64,000 bases of DNA from Rhynchopus euleeides (taxonomy: Eukaryota > Euglenozoa > Diplonemea > Diplonemida > Diplonemidae): NCBI GenBank assembly GCA_963210315.1, contig OY723245.1:1687910-1751909 (forward strand). Reading direction: 5' to 3'. The position numbers and the translations under genes were made by a program. The notes under the pieces are model-generated. The model was not told the origin of the DNA, ran no database searches, and saw only the letters and a program-made list of their open reading frames with translations. Positions 37,982 to 48,690 of this stretch are shown here, piece by piece. The stretch's first letter is position 1, and each line of letters opens with the position of its first letter.

Positions 37982-38374
37982 TGCAATTCGTTTGATATGC
38001 GGCGTCGTGGCCTCAGGGGGGAATGTGCTGCGCTCTCCGCCCCTGCTCGACCTCGCCACCCTGGGGTGGCACTTCTTTCGATCGGGAGAGAGTGGGGGGG
38101 GGGGGGTGGGTGGTGTGGTGTGGTTTCACTCTTCTGTGTGGGACATTCCCGCCTGCCCCTCTACGTCCCCCCTCCCCCAAGATCCCCCCCCCCCCCACAA
38201 CATCTTCCTAAATCCGAATATAGCGTCTCCCGGAGACACCAATCCCTCGACCCCAGCAAAGAAGCATCGGTGGCTTTGGCTCTGCCTCTGTTTCTGAATG
38301 GCTTGTCACATCGCCCGGCAGGGCGTTGCAACCGAACGACTGTTCTGCCTTGGTAGTACATTCTCCTTTCAATA

Positions 38375-39059
38375 CAGTTGTCCAACAAACATTGGTGGGG
38401 TAAAAATGTTGGTGGGGTAAAAACTAAGGTGGATTTCAGGATTTCTCAGAGCTAAGGTGGGTTATTACCCCACCAATGTTTTTAACCCACCAATGTTTTT
38501 ACCCCACGGCAGCAGAACAGAATGCAGATTTTTTCAGAACTGTGGTGGGTGGGGTGAGTGCCTCACACGTCGCACAGTGCCTACGCGATCACATGTGTGG
38601 TTGGGGGCGTGGGCTGGTTGGGAGGCGGGGCGTGTGGGAGGGGGCGGGGGGTTGGGGACTGCTATCTTGCAAAGCGCAGCTCTCCTCAGCATCAGCAGAA
38701 CAGCAGGTACCGACACAGGGTACGGAATGCAATGGCGCATACACTTCTGGTTACTGGTGTCGGTGTTCTGCTGATGCTGATGAGAGAGCTGCGCTTTGCA
38801 AGATAGCCGTCCCCAACCCCCCGCCCCCTCCCACACGCCCCGCCTCCCAACCAGCCCACGCCCCCAACCACACATGTGATCGCATAGGCACCGTGCGACG
38901 TATGAGGCACTCACCCCACCCACCACATTTCTGAAAAAATCTCCATTGTGTTCTGCTGCCGTGGGGTAAAAACATTGGTGGGGTAAAAACTAAGGTGGGT
39001 TTTAGGATTTTTTGGAGCTAAGGTGGGTTTTTACCCCACCAATGTTTGTTGGATGACTG
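38375..39059. mobile_element. 685-bp TA-flanked foldback element (CAGTTGTCCAACAAAC ends)
   Basis: The left end CAGTTGTCCAACAAACATTG and right end CAATGTTTGTTGGATGACTG are inverse with two mismatches. Both sides carry TA (38373-38374 and 39060-39061), and CAGT next to TA is the Tc1/mariner pattern. The inverted arms run nearly to the centre, about 300 bp each, and contain repeated TTGGTGGGGTAAAAAC blocks and a GCAGCAGAACA block. The TTGGTGGGGTA block also fills the nested element at 2344-3389. No transposase. Confidence 0.82.
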
Positions 39060-39391
39060 TATTATTCAATATGTGTTCTGTTGGTGTCTGCGCCAAAGTG
39101 CAGCACCGCCCGTCCCTCCTCCCCTCCCTGCCCCTTTTCCAGGGGGCAGGGGTCGGGGGGGAGGAGGGGGTGTGGGTTTCTGCCACACACAACTCAGGTT
39201 TCTGTCAACCACAGCTATCTCCCTCATTCCTTTCATAGCGTCACCACTGCCACCTTCTCCCTAGCCTGCTGTCAGAAGCTGTGTCGGAATGTAAGACGGC
39301 CCTGCCCCAGCCCCCCACCCCCCCCCCCCCTACCCCTTGGCAATCCTCCGACAAGCCTGGATCAAAATGTTATTTATCTTACCAATGTTAT
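39060..39391. other. Spacer between two elements
   Basis: C/G-tract-rich spacer, probably intron or intergenic DNA of the LIM locus. No exon assigned. Confidence 0.35.
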
Positions 39392-40286
39392 TCAGGGGTC
39401 TCGGCTCGACACCCCCCTCCAGAGCCCAGGGTGTCGAGATTTTGTTTCCTCCCAAAACCGCCTTTATTCGCATTTTTGAGCTCCGTGCGGATCGTAGTGG
39501 GGTCATTTTTTTTCCACAGTGCTTATTGCAGCCCATCAAATGTGTATGTGTTTCAGGGCCAGAGAGCCTAGAGCCCACGGCGGTTACTTCCACAAAGTTC
39601 CCATGTTGCGGTCGGTTGAGTAGGCCACACCTGTGGGGGCAACCTCTCTCTGAGCTTGGAAAAACGATGATGTGAGCGTTGTAGTCAGATCATCGTGCAG
39701 TGTTTTCAAGCAGCTTCTCCATCGGCTTGTGGATCCATCATCAAGAATTGACCCTACAACGCGAAACAGTGCGATTGATGCGAAGCGGACCTCCAGCTAA
39801 CGCACCACCACCATGATCAGCGGTTTGCCAATTTCTTGGTGGTGCTTCTTCCCCGCTTTGGTGACAAGGTGTCGTTGCTGATGATGTTGAACAGTGCTGT
39901 CCATCCCTTGTAGTGCAACCTGTGAGAGATCTCCATCAAGGAGCGTCAGCCGAGCGAGAGTCACTGTCACCAGGTCACTGAGGGAAATGAGGGATGTTGC
40001 CTGGAGCTGGCGTGAACAGCAACTGCTGGGAGGGGCATGTGATGGGTCCCTCCTGGTCCCAGCTCGACCCTCCGGGCCCAGATCCACCATTCCTGAAAAA
40101 AACCGTGTTCGTTGCATGTTTGAGCACAACGCTTCCCGGGATCATAATTTTTTTTCGTCAGTGACATGAAAAAATGCTACCAACTGGCCATGGGAATACA
40201 GGTGTCGAATTCGACACCTGAAAAATCGGGAAAAATAGGCCAGGTGTCGAAAAAAAGCAGATTTTCGACACCCCCGAGACCCCTGA
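39392..40286. mobile_element. 895-bp TIR element with target duplication ATGTTAT
   Basis: The ends TCAGGGGTCTCGG and CCGAGACCCCTGA are perfect inverses of 13 bp, followed by GACACCCCC-type subterminal blocks. The flanks are ATGTTAT on both sides (39385-39391 and 40287-40293); allowing one mismatch the duplication could be 9 bp with CAGGGG ends. An internal palindrome GGTGTCGAATTCGACACC lies at 40201. A minus-strand frame of 110 codons (39797-40129) is not recognisable. CAGGGG-type ends suggest hAT or Mutator, undecided. Confidence 0.78.
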
Positions 40287-40293
40287 ATGTTAT

Positions 40294-41221
40294 CTATTTC
40301 TCTTTCAGTGGGTGTGTATGCCCGGATGCCCTGTACGACTCCCACGTGTCGCACAGGAGGGTCTGCATCCGCCCGGATGGGTCTCCAGGGTTGTCGTTGC
40401 GCTCATTGTGCTTTTGGGTTTGTGGGAGGGGGCGGTGGCGGTCTGCGCGAGAAAAGGGTGAACAGGTGAGTGAGTGAAGTTAGTGCAAAGAAGTTAGTGC
40501 AAAGTAGCTAGGGGACGGGGGTGAGAGGCGAGGTCACAGTGGTGCATGATGATAGCTCTCCCTGATTGCCGACGATTTCTTTCATTTCGCTTGAGACATT
40601 CACTACTACTTCGAAGTCACTGACTATGTACTATATACTAGTTCTTTCTGCAGAAGGAATCTGTGTCCATACTCGTGGACAGTTTGGTCGAGGTGGGGTG
40701 CTGCCGTGCGGCGGGTCTTGATTTCAGGATTGTGAAGGCAATGCGCAGAAAAACGAACGGAAGACGGAAAAACAGACAGAGTCCGAGGAAAATCTCCCCG
40801 AAAATTCTTCCACGCGGGCACGCGATACGCGTACACTTTTTGCACATCACACTCCGAAGGTAGTTCCTCCTCTGTACCGTCCCGCAGTAGCCCAACCTCC
40901 ATTGCAGAAGCTTCTTGGCCAAGCGGTACGACGAGAGGGGTCCTTTCTAATTGCTTCGTGCACTGTCACGCATTTTCCGAGGGAGGCCGCTTCCCCATGC
41001 CTCAGCATGGGCCGTAGCTTGTCATCCGTGGGTCCTGACCCATCTGCGGAGTGTAGGCGCCACAACCGACACAGCTCCGGCGGGAGGGGCCGGGGCATCC
41101 TTTATATTACACCGCACATGACATGCACACCGCCGCCACACCCCCACACCCTCCACACAACAGGCACGGTCGGTGGATGTACCCAGGTGCCCCATGCAGG
41201 CTCACCTCACCTGTGAGGTCG
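40294..41221. other. Intergenic upstream of SAM-domain gene
   Basis: Contains pyrimidine tract plus CAG sites (40305, 40653) that could be acceptors of unassigned exons; none opens a convincing frame. A CACACAACAG site at 41162 lies 60 bases before the chosen start of the next gene. Confidence 0.4.
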
Positions 41222-42655
41222 ATGCCGAAGCACCGTGACATCTCCTCCCCGGCACCGGCGCCCGCGGTTATCGCAGCCGCGGCACACTTGGCCGCCGCAG
41301 GCGGCCCCAGGGGCATGTCCTACCTGCCCCACACACCCGCCGCCGCCACCCCCGCACTGCCGCTGGCCTCCGTGATGTCGCCCCGCCCCGACACCGACAC
41401 CGGGCTGCGCGGCGCATCCCCTGTTGCAGGCGCTGCGCTGCACACACCCCGCGGGCGCCGCCACGCCGACCTGGGCCTGCTGATCTCACCCGCCCCGCTG
41501 CCGCGCCGCGACGACCCGCCGCCCAACCCCTGCCGCGGTGCCTCCGCTTCTGGCTCCGGCTCCGCCTCCAGCCTGGGCACCGTAGGCCACGACGCAGACC
41601 CCCCCGCGCCACCCCCGCCCGACACCGCACCCCGCGCCACCGCCACCGCCACCGACCTCCTTCCCCCACCCCCCCCTCTGCCGGAGGAGCTGGTGACACC
41701 CACGCATGCCCCTGCCGCTGCCCCTGCTGCAGCAGCACCCCCTGTTGCACCGATGTGCACCCATTTGCAGGGGCCTCCTGCCCCTGTGGCGCCTGCAGCC
41801 CCGAGGGGGCGTGAGGCGGTGCGGCAGGGGTTGCGCAGCGGATCTGCAGCAGCCCGGGCGCGGTCGGGCAGTGCGGCGGTGCGGCGGGAGGTGGTGCCGG
41901 CGGCGGCACACCCCCACGACGCGCGGATGTCGCGCGCCCTCCGGATGCTGCGATCGCTCCCCGACACGGAGTACCGCAGGATGACCGGGCCAACCCACCC
42001 GCCACCGGAAGCACTCCCGATGCTGCGCCCGTTGCTGCTGCTGCTGGGTGTGGTGCGGCAGGACACAGACCACTCTGAGCTGTACAGCCCCAGGTCCCGC
42101 GTGTGGGCCTCCGCCTGGCGCGCCTTCCGCAAGCTCCCCCGCAGCCAGGTTGAGGAGAAGCTGTCCGCAACGAAGGGCGACGTGCTGCTGTCTGAGAGGG
42201 TGACGCGCTGCCTCCTGAAGGAGATGGACTGCGATGCGGCGAGGCTGACCAGCCTGTCCCGCGCCGCGCTCCACCTGCATGAGTGGTGCGCTGCACTGCT
42301 GGCGTCGTGCCCCACGCGTGGCGGTGGTGATGTGGCTGACAGGGAGCTCGCAGAGTCGAAGGCATCGCACATCATCCGGAAAAGAGGCGAGCAGGTGCTG
42401 CCCGCCCCAGCGGGTGGTGGTGGGGCAGCCAAGGGAGTCGGGGGTGGCGGGCGGCGTGTGGTGCACTCCGTGCAGGAGTGGCTGGATGTGCTGATGCTGC
42501 CGCAGTATGCGGAGGTGTTCCGGGAGGCGGAGGTGCGGGATCTGCCGACGGTGGCGCTGCTGACGGATCAGGATTTTGTGGAGATGAAAATTCCGATCGG
42601 GCCGAAGCGGAAGCTCCTTACGGCCGTTGCGCATCTTAGAGGCACCGCGGCATAG
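41222..42655 (+). CDS. Dynein-stalk-like helical domain plus C-terminal SAM domain protein
   Basis: 477 residues from the ATG at 41222 (an earlier ATG at 41123 lies before a CAG acceptor-like site and is less likely). Residues 1-240 are Ala/Pro-rich and disordered. Residues about 257-360 (PPPEALPMLRPLLLLLGV ... VWASAWRAFRKL ... DAARLTSLSRAALHLHEWC) follow the pattern of the microtubule-binding stalk region of dynein heavy chains: P-P-x-x-V then a C/L-rich helix, W near an x-A-x-K helix, and a final S-x-A-x-x-L-x-x-W helix. Residues about 413-475 (SVQEWLDVLMLPQYAEVF ... DQDFVEMKIPIGPKRKLLTA) are a typical SAM domain for protein-protein contact. Microtubule binding is inferred; the SAM call is strong. 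Confidence 0.75.
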   Translation: MPKHRDISSPAPAPAVIAAAAHLAAAGGPRGMSYLPHTPAAATPALPLASVMSPRPDTDTGLRGASPVAGAALHTPRGRRHADLGLLISPAPLPRRDDPPPNPCRGASASGSGSASSLGTVGHDADPPAPPPPDTAPRATATATDLLPPPPPLPEELVTPTHAPAAAPAAAAPPVAPMCTHLQGPPAPVAPAAPRGREAVRQGLRSGSAAARARSGSAAVRREVVPAAAHPHDARMSRALRMLRSLPDTEYRRMTGPTHPPPEALPMLRPLLLLLGVVRQDTDHSELYSPRSRVWASAWRAFRKLPRSQVEEKLSATKGDVLLSERVTRCLLKEMDCDAARLTSLSRAALHLHEWCAALLASCPTRGGGDVADRELAESKASHIIRKRGEQVLPAPAGGGGAAKGVGGGGRRVVHSVQEWLDVLMLPQYAEVFREAEVRDLPTVALLTDQDFVEMKIPIGPKRKLLTAVAHLRGTAA

Positions 42656-44465
42656 GAATGGCGGGCGTGTTGTGGCGTGTTGCCCGTGAGGAGGTGGAGG
42701 TGGTGGAGGCAGCTCTCTGTTGTCTCTGTCTGAGGTGTACGTTTTCTTAAGAGATAGAGAGAGAGAGAGCGTATGTGTGTGGCTGAAGAGAAATCCGACA
42801 GAGGGGGCCATCACCTCCCCACCCCCCCCACGCCCCTTCTTCCCCCTTTTCTCTTTCCCTTTTCCCTTTTCTCTTTCCAACTCCCCCACTTTTCCCCCCT
42901 GTGTCCTCTCCTGCTTCCCCTGTTGTCAAAAGAATATGGCTGGTTTCTAGAAGAGTGTCGCCTGGCTTGTTCTGCATTTCGGCTTTGTTTCCAACGACAT
43001 ATGGTTTGCCGCTTCTGTACTCACGTGGTGGGGCGGGGGGGCGTTGAGGAGCACAATGCTGAGCAAGCGCGTGACCCTTTCCGCCCCATATTGAAGTGTG
43101 CTGAACGAAGTAGGCCCTAAGGGGATGGGGTGGGATTGGGGTAACACCCACCTCGTTGTCCCACCAACCGCAGCTTCTATTTGATTTTCGCCATCACCCC
43201 TAGATAATGTACGTAGATGGGCTGTCCCGTTTCCAAAGGTGTTAGAAGTTGGCTGAAGCCGCCGGTGTGTGTCTGGGGGGGGAGACAGCCCCACGCTTCG
43301 GAAATCCCCGAATATTTTGTTAGGACTGTTCACTCACACCCCTAACGCTTGTCTGTTTCTGCGGCACATCTGTCCGGTGTGCACCGGCTGCGCCAACCTC
43401 TGTTGTATTTTTTTCACTCATAACCCACCCCCCACCCCATTATATGAAGGCTGGCCAGCACCCGGAGGTACTGTATCTTTTTAGGGTCAGCAGACTGCCA
43501 ACGAGCCGTGTGTCATTGTATCAGATTACATTGATCTCGGTGCATTTTCTGGCACACGAGAATACTGTACCCCTTCTGCCACTCGCAGCAGGCACACACC
43601 CCTTCATGTTTGACTCCGGCACCTTCCGGGTGTCTGGTTTATGGTGTGTGGTTAGATCTGAGCTCGTGGTGAGTGTCTTCAAACCTTCAGGCGCAGGTGA
43701 ATCCTGCGCACAGCGAGCGCAGCGATGTCGCAGCGAACCGTGCTGATCAGGGGTGTGCAAGGAAGAAGTGTCGGCAACGAGTGTTTCCCTCGTTTTTCGC
43801 TTTTCGTTGCGCCCAGTACACTGGTCGTGATGAGGTGAATCACAGAAAAATGTGACAAAAATGCTCATGTGAGAGAATGTTGTCAAGAACCCAAAAGGGG
43901 GCCTTCGTTCTGTGTCACCGTGTGTCAGACTGTGCCACTATGCAGCCAAGTGTTGTGAGGCGGTTCACCCTTCCTCACTTTCTGCAGTTCTGAGTGAAGG
44001 CCTCCAAAATATGAGATTTTTTTGGTGAGTAAAGAAAACATCTGCACGAACCGAAGCTTTACAGGCGCTGAGCGGTGAACTAGTCCTGACACCCTTTGCG
44101 GGAGGGGGGCGCGTCGCAGACTTCAAGGGATCCTTCACATCCGGCGCTGCAACCCCATGCAAGAATTGAAGAGAAAATATAAACCCCCAGGGAACCCGGA
44201 AGAGAAGAGAAAACAAATAACCCACGCCGGTCGTCGAAACATCACAATGCGAGCACCCTCCCCCCCACCACCCACCCCCACCCCACCCCACCCCCTCCTC
44301 CATCCCACCTTTGGAACCCACAGCACCAGCCCGCCCATCCCCCCCACCAAAACAAAACAAAAGTAGCAGCAGCAGCAAGCTGCTGCTGCGGGAAGACAGG
44401 GGCGGGCACGCGGGGTTCCGGCGTCCCCCTCTCTCCCTTTCTCTCCCCCCGCCCCGCCGCCGCAC
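42656..44465. other. Intergenic
   Basis: No supported gene. Includes GA repeat at 42757, C-tracts and a short spacer rich in CCACCCC just upstream of the next start (44250-44300). Confidence 0.45.
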
Positions 44466-45197
44466 ATGGCGGGGGGCATCAGGACCTTGCTGGCCCTCCC
44501 GACGCGGGATGAGGATGACTTTGTCGCTGTTGCAGACGCGGTGGGCCGGCGCGCCCAGGAGACAGGGATGACCCCAGCCGCGATCCCTCTGATCCCCGAC
44601 AAGATCTCTGTGGCAACCTACGAGCGACAACCCGCTGCTGGGCCGGAGCCACACCACGCACGGGCATGGTTTAAGGTAGAAGGCATGTCCCGTGAACTCA
44701 TCTACAACGTCGTCCCCCCAGTGCAGGCCCTGCCGGGTTTGATTCTCGCTGAGAGGCGGGGTGGTTCGCTGCTCACCCAGCTGATGTCACAGGACACCTG
44801 CCGCCTCGTTGCAGAGGGCAAGCAGCAGGTCTCCCTCGTGTTCGATCACGCCTTCGTCAACTCCGACTGGCGCATCTCCGTCGGAAAGCTGCGTGCCAAC
44901 AGCCAGCTCCGCGCGGTGCTGATCGACATCACCTACCTGCCCTTCTCCGCCACAGCCCCGCCGCCCTTCATCCCACCCCTCCTGGACGACATGGTGCGCC
45001 ACATGCACCTCCACCGCATCGAGGGTCTCGTGCGCCTCTCCGAATCGAATGCAGACACTTATGCGCAGTACGGCCTCTCCGGGGTCCCTGGGAGCACCGA
45101 CGAAGACATCCCCTACCGGCACTACGTTGTGGATGTCCTTGTCTTCATCGCCCAGATTAGAGGCAGCGGCGGTGCGGCGCCATCTGTCTGGAGGTGA
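44466..45197 (+). CDS. Unassigned 243-residue protein, weakly Mediator subunit 20-like
   Basis: A clean single-exon frame with balanced composition. The C-terminal half, SDWRISVGKLRANSQLRAVL then IDITYLPFSATAPP and a following helix DDMVRHM, resembles the MED20/TRF pattern in which a strand with G-x-V/L is followed by R-G-V-x-V-E-V-E-Y-x-P and a last helix. The middle has LLTQLMSQDTCRL. If correct, it would be part of the Mediator head module in the nucleus. The resemblance is weak and based on order of elements rather than long identities. No signal peptide or membrane segment. A pyrimidine-rich leader precedes the ATG. Confidence 0.5.
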   Translation: MAGGIRTLLALPTRDEDDFVAVADAVGRRAQETGMTPAAIPLIPDKISVATYERQPAAGPEPHHARAWFKVEGMSRELIYNVVPPVQALPGLILAERRGGSLLTQLMSQDTCRLVAEGKQQVSLVFDHAFVNSDWRISVGKLRANSQLRAVLIDITYLPFSATAPPPFIPPLLDDMVRHMHLHRIEGLVRLSESNADTYAQYGLSGVPGSTDEDIPYRHYVVDVLVFIAQIRGSGGAAPSVWR

Positions 45198-45692
45198 GCT
45201 GTGGTGTTGCGGGGAGATGCAACGAGAAGGGTCGGGGGGGGTGGAGGTGGGGAGGAGCCGGATGGTGTGGGGGCGATGCAGCCTCCTGCCGTGTTGCCGG
45301 CTGCTGTGCGTGTGGGGGATGGGGGGTGTGTGTGTGGGTGTGTCGGGCTCCCGAGTGGGGGGTCAACCACCTGGTCAAACCTGTTAAACCCGTCAAGGGT
45401 AAAATCCCACAGGGTCTGGGAAGGGTGGGTTGGAGTTAGATCGTTCGCAGAGAAAGAAGCGCGGATGTGTTGCTGAATATTGTCGACAGTGACTGAGTTG
45501 TTTTTTTTGGGAGGGAGGATTTTTTTGATAGCGCGGTGTCTTTTATCTTCTTCTTTTGTTCTCTGGGAAGTTCAATGGTCACCATATTGCCACCGTCTAC
45601 ACTGCCACCGCCCACTCTGCAGGCGTGGGGGTGCTGTGCGCCCCCTTTGGGGTGCGCTGTTGCAAATGAAAGGGAACCTCCCCTTCTCGATA
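45198..45692. other. Intergenic
   Basis: G-rich then AT-rich spacer. No gene seen. It holds the promoter of the coiled-coil gene. Confidence 0.4.
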
Positions 45693-48690
45693 ATGCCGAC
45701 GCAGCAGGTGGCGGCGGCGTGGCAGCCGCAGGGGCAGCAGGCGCCAGCCACGGGTCGTGTGTCGTCTCCTCGCTTGCAGACTCAGGTATGATGGTCTCGG
45801 GTGTGGGGGATGGGGTGGGGCGTTCTAATTCCGACAGCTGATGATCTCCTGCCCCATGTGTGCCACCTTCTTCCATTTTTCACAGAATGTCGACATGCAG
45901 TTCAGCCAGGTGGCGTCGCAGAGGCAGCACCTGGACAAAGAGCTGCAAGACCTTTCTCGGAGGTACGACGACAAGGCCCGTGAGTGTGACGACCTGCACG
46001 AAAAGGTGTCCAAGATGAGTGAATACTGCGAGCAGGACAAGGCACGTCTTGCGAAGGAGAAGGAGCTGCTGAAGGACGAGCACGCTGCAGCGATGGCAGA
46101 GATGCAGGCCTCCTACGACAGGGACCGGAAGCAGCTGTCGGACCTCCTTGCAGAGGCACGCCATCAGGGACGCGCCCTCACGAAGGACTCCAAGAGCCAG
46201 CAGATCCTGTCGGCAGAGAAGGTGGCCTCGCTGATGGACGAGATCAAGCGGCTCGAGTCACTGGTATGCATTTGCATGGTGCAGCGCAACAACGCACCTC
46301 TGCAGGCGGATCACAGCAAGTCGGATGCGAGCCGTGCAGTCAACGATATGGAGCTCAAGCTCGACAAGCAGGTATGTGGGGTGCTATGCCCTGAGGGCAG
46401 GTTCTGTGTGTCCTCGGTGCGACCTACACTCGACAACAATGAATGCGTGATTGTGGCACCCTTGTTTGCTCTGCTTTGACCACCTGTGCAAGCACCATCA
46501 CCCTCCTGTCCTGCAGGCGACGTACATCACCGAGTGTGAGAAGCAGCTTGCGCTGAAGGATGAGCAGGTGAAAAAGGCGAAGAAGGAGGTCGCACGCGCC
46601 ACTGGGAATCTCGAGAAGGTTGCACAGGAGCTGGTGTCGCGGCACAAGGACCGCGACACTGAGATCATGCGGAGGCAGCAGCAGTACGAAACCGATGCAC
46701 GCCGCGCAACCGACGAGCTTGCATCGCTTGTCCAGGAGAAGAAGGACCTGACCCGCTCGGAGCTGCAGCTCAAGGAGGAAATCCTGCTCCTGAAAGTTCA
46801 GTGGGACAAGGCACAGACGACCAACGCGGAACTGATGCAGGACATCTCCACCCTCACGGCACGCCTGGATGCCAAGGGCGAGTCCGAGAACATCACCGCA
46901 CGCGAGATCAACGACGCGCTGCAGCAGCTGGACGCCATGAAGCAGGAGAACAACGGGCTCCACACCATGAACGACCGCCTCAACGAGCAGCTCCGCATGG
47001 CACAGGAGGAGGTGGTGCGTGTCAGCGAGCAGGCATCCCGCCTGCGCGACGAGGCAGCAGAGATCGAGGACAACATTGCCCACGCGCAGCGCGAGCGGGC
47101 CTCCGCCGCCTCGAAGGTGCTGCGCATGGTGGAGGCCACAGCAGAGGAGACGGTGCGCCTGGTGGAGGAGGTCGACGCCTTCCGCATGATTGTGCGGGAG
47201 GCAGCCATACAGCATGCGCCTGAGGAGGCACGCGACATGGAGATGGAACTCCTGCGTGAGCAGGCACGCGAGGCAGAACTGCAGACAAAGCGGAACCGCG
47301 CCCTCGTGCAGAACGGCGACGAGCATGCGGTGCTGACGCTGTCCACACGCCTCCGAGAGGATATCGTGCTGGCATGGGAGGACCTGCGTGTGGTGAAGTC
47401 CGATGTGAAGGATGAGATCAGCCGCTTCAACGACATCAACGCGCAGCACATCGCCCTGAAGGAGGCCTATGTGGTGGACAGGGAGCACCTTGCCACACTC
47501 ACGTCCAACCTCAACGAGGCGAACAGCGCATACGCCAAGGTGCAGAAGGAGAAGGCGGCGATGCAGGACAGCCTCAAGGAGCACGACAACCGGATGCAGG
47601 AGTTTGTCGCCCTGGCGCACGAGCGGGATGACAACCAGGCGAAGCTCCTGCGAGAAAACAAGGCGCTGAAGGAGGAGGTGTTGGACCTGCGCGGGGCTGA
47701 GCAGGGCAGCGTGACGGAGAGGGTGCAGTGGGAGCGCAGGGAGCTCGGCCTCCGCGAGGACATTGATCGCCTCACGAAGCTCGAGCTGGACTCCCGCCAG
47801 CAGAAGGCCGAGCTGGAGGGCCTCCTGCTGTCGCTGCGCGACGAGCTGTCCCGCGTCACAGCGGAGCTGGACGAAGCCCGCCGCCGCCAGGACAACACAC
47901 ACACCGAAAGCAGCGACGCTGCCGCCCGTCTGCATGAAGCCGAGACCTCTGCCGATGTCTTGAAAAACCGTGCCGCAGACTTGCAGACGCGCCTCGATTC
48001 GATGAAAGCCAAGGCATGCTCCCCTGTTCACCCACCTCTGCTGTGCGTTGCACCCCCCTTCAAAACACCCTGTTGTGTCAAGCTTTTATATTCGGCCTGT
48101 GTGTCCCCCACCCGCTCCACCCCACCCCACTGCAGGAAGACGCAGCAGAGAGCGAGAACCGCACCCTCCGCGACGAGAACTTCCAGCTGCGCCACAGCGT
48201 TGAGGACCTGCGGGCCAAGATGCGGGAGGTGGAGAGCAGCGCCATGCACGTGTCGTCCAGCCAGGACACCCTCACGCAGCAGCTCCGAAACCAGCGGGGT
48301 GTTAATGACCTGCTGAAGCAGACGCGTGACGAGGCGGATATGAAGGTGATGCAGCTGGAGGAAGAGAAGCGCGTCCTCACCGCAACGGTGCAGGACCTGA
48401 AGAAGGAGACGCAGGCGCTGTGGCACAGCATGCGGGAGGCCAGTGCTGAGAACGACCAGTACCGCGATGCCCTGCAGATCAGCCGCATGTCACACCCTGC
48501 GATATCGCCGACGCCGAGCCACCGGACGGTGCGGCACCCGTCCCCCTCACCTGGGCACCCGGGGCACGCCAGCCACACGGCGCACACCATTCCGCCTGGG
48601 CTTACTGCTCACGACAACACCCATGTTGACGATGCGCTTCGGAGCATCGAGGAGCGTGTTAGCAGGCTCTTTGCGACCATGGCCCAGTGA
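45693..48690 (+). CDS. Long coiled-coil protein, five exons
   Basis: Exons 45693-45785, 45886-46263, 46306-46371, 46517-48013 and 48136-48690 give 862 residues, all junctions in phase 0. Introns are 100, 42, 145 and 122 bp; the last has a GC donor (AAG|GCATGC). After a Gln/Pro-rich start, residues about 32-780 are almost continuous heptad-rich helix (for example DKELQDLSRRYDDKARE and DRLTKLELDSRQQKAELEG). The tail is Ser/Pro/His-rich with SPTPSHRTVRHPSPSPGHPG and ends with a short helix (DDALRSIEERVSRLFATMA). This is the build of centrosomal, basal-body or flagellar scaffold proteins, but no family signature is visible. An alternative ATG in frame lies 27 bases upstream (45666). Confidence 0.82.

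Noticed and set aside
40166-40477. Candidate second LIM zinc-finger exon at 40306
   Set aside because: Acceptor is good, but in the phase required by the previous exon the cysteine spacing does not fit a LIM finger.
41320-42889. Long minus-strand frames opposite the SAM-domain gene
   Set aside because: Ala/Arg/Gly/Cys-rich shadows of a GC-rich plus-strand gene; the plus strand carries recognisable domains.
46424-48031. 535-codon minus-strand frame opposite the coiled-coil gene
   Set aside because: Shadow frame; the plus strand has heptad structure and consistent intron signals.
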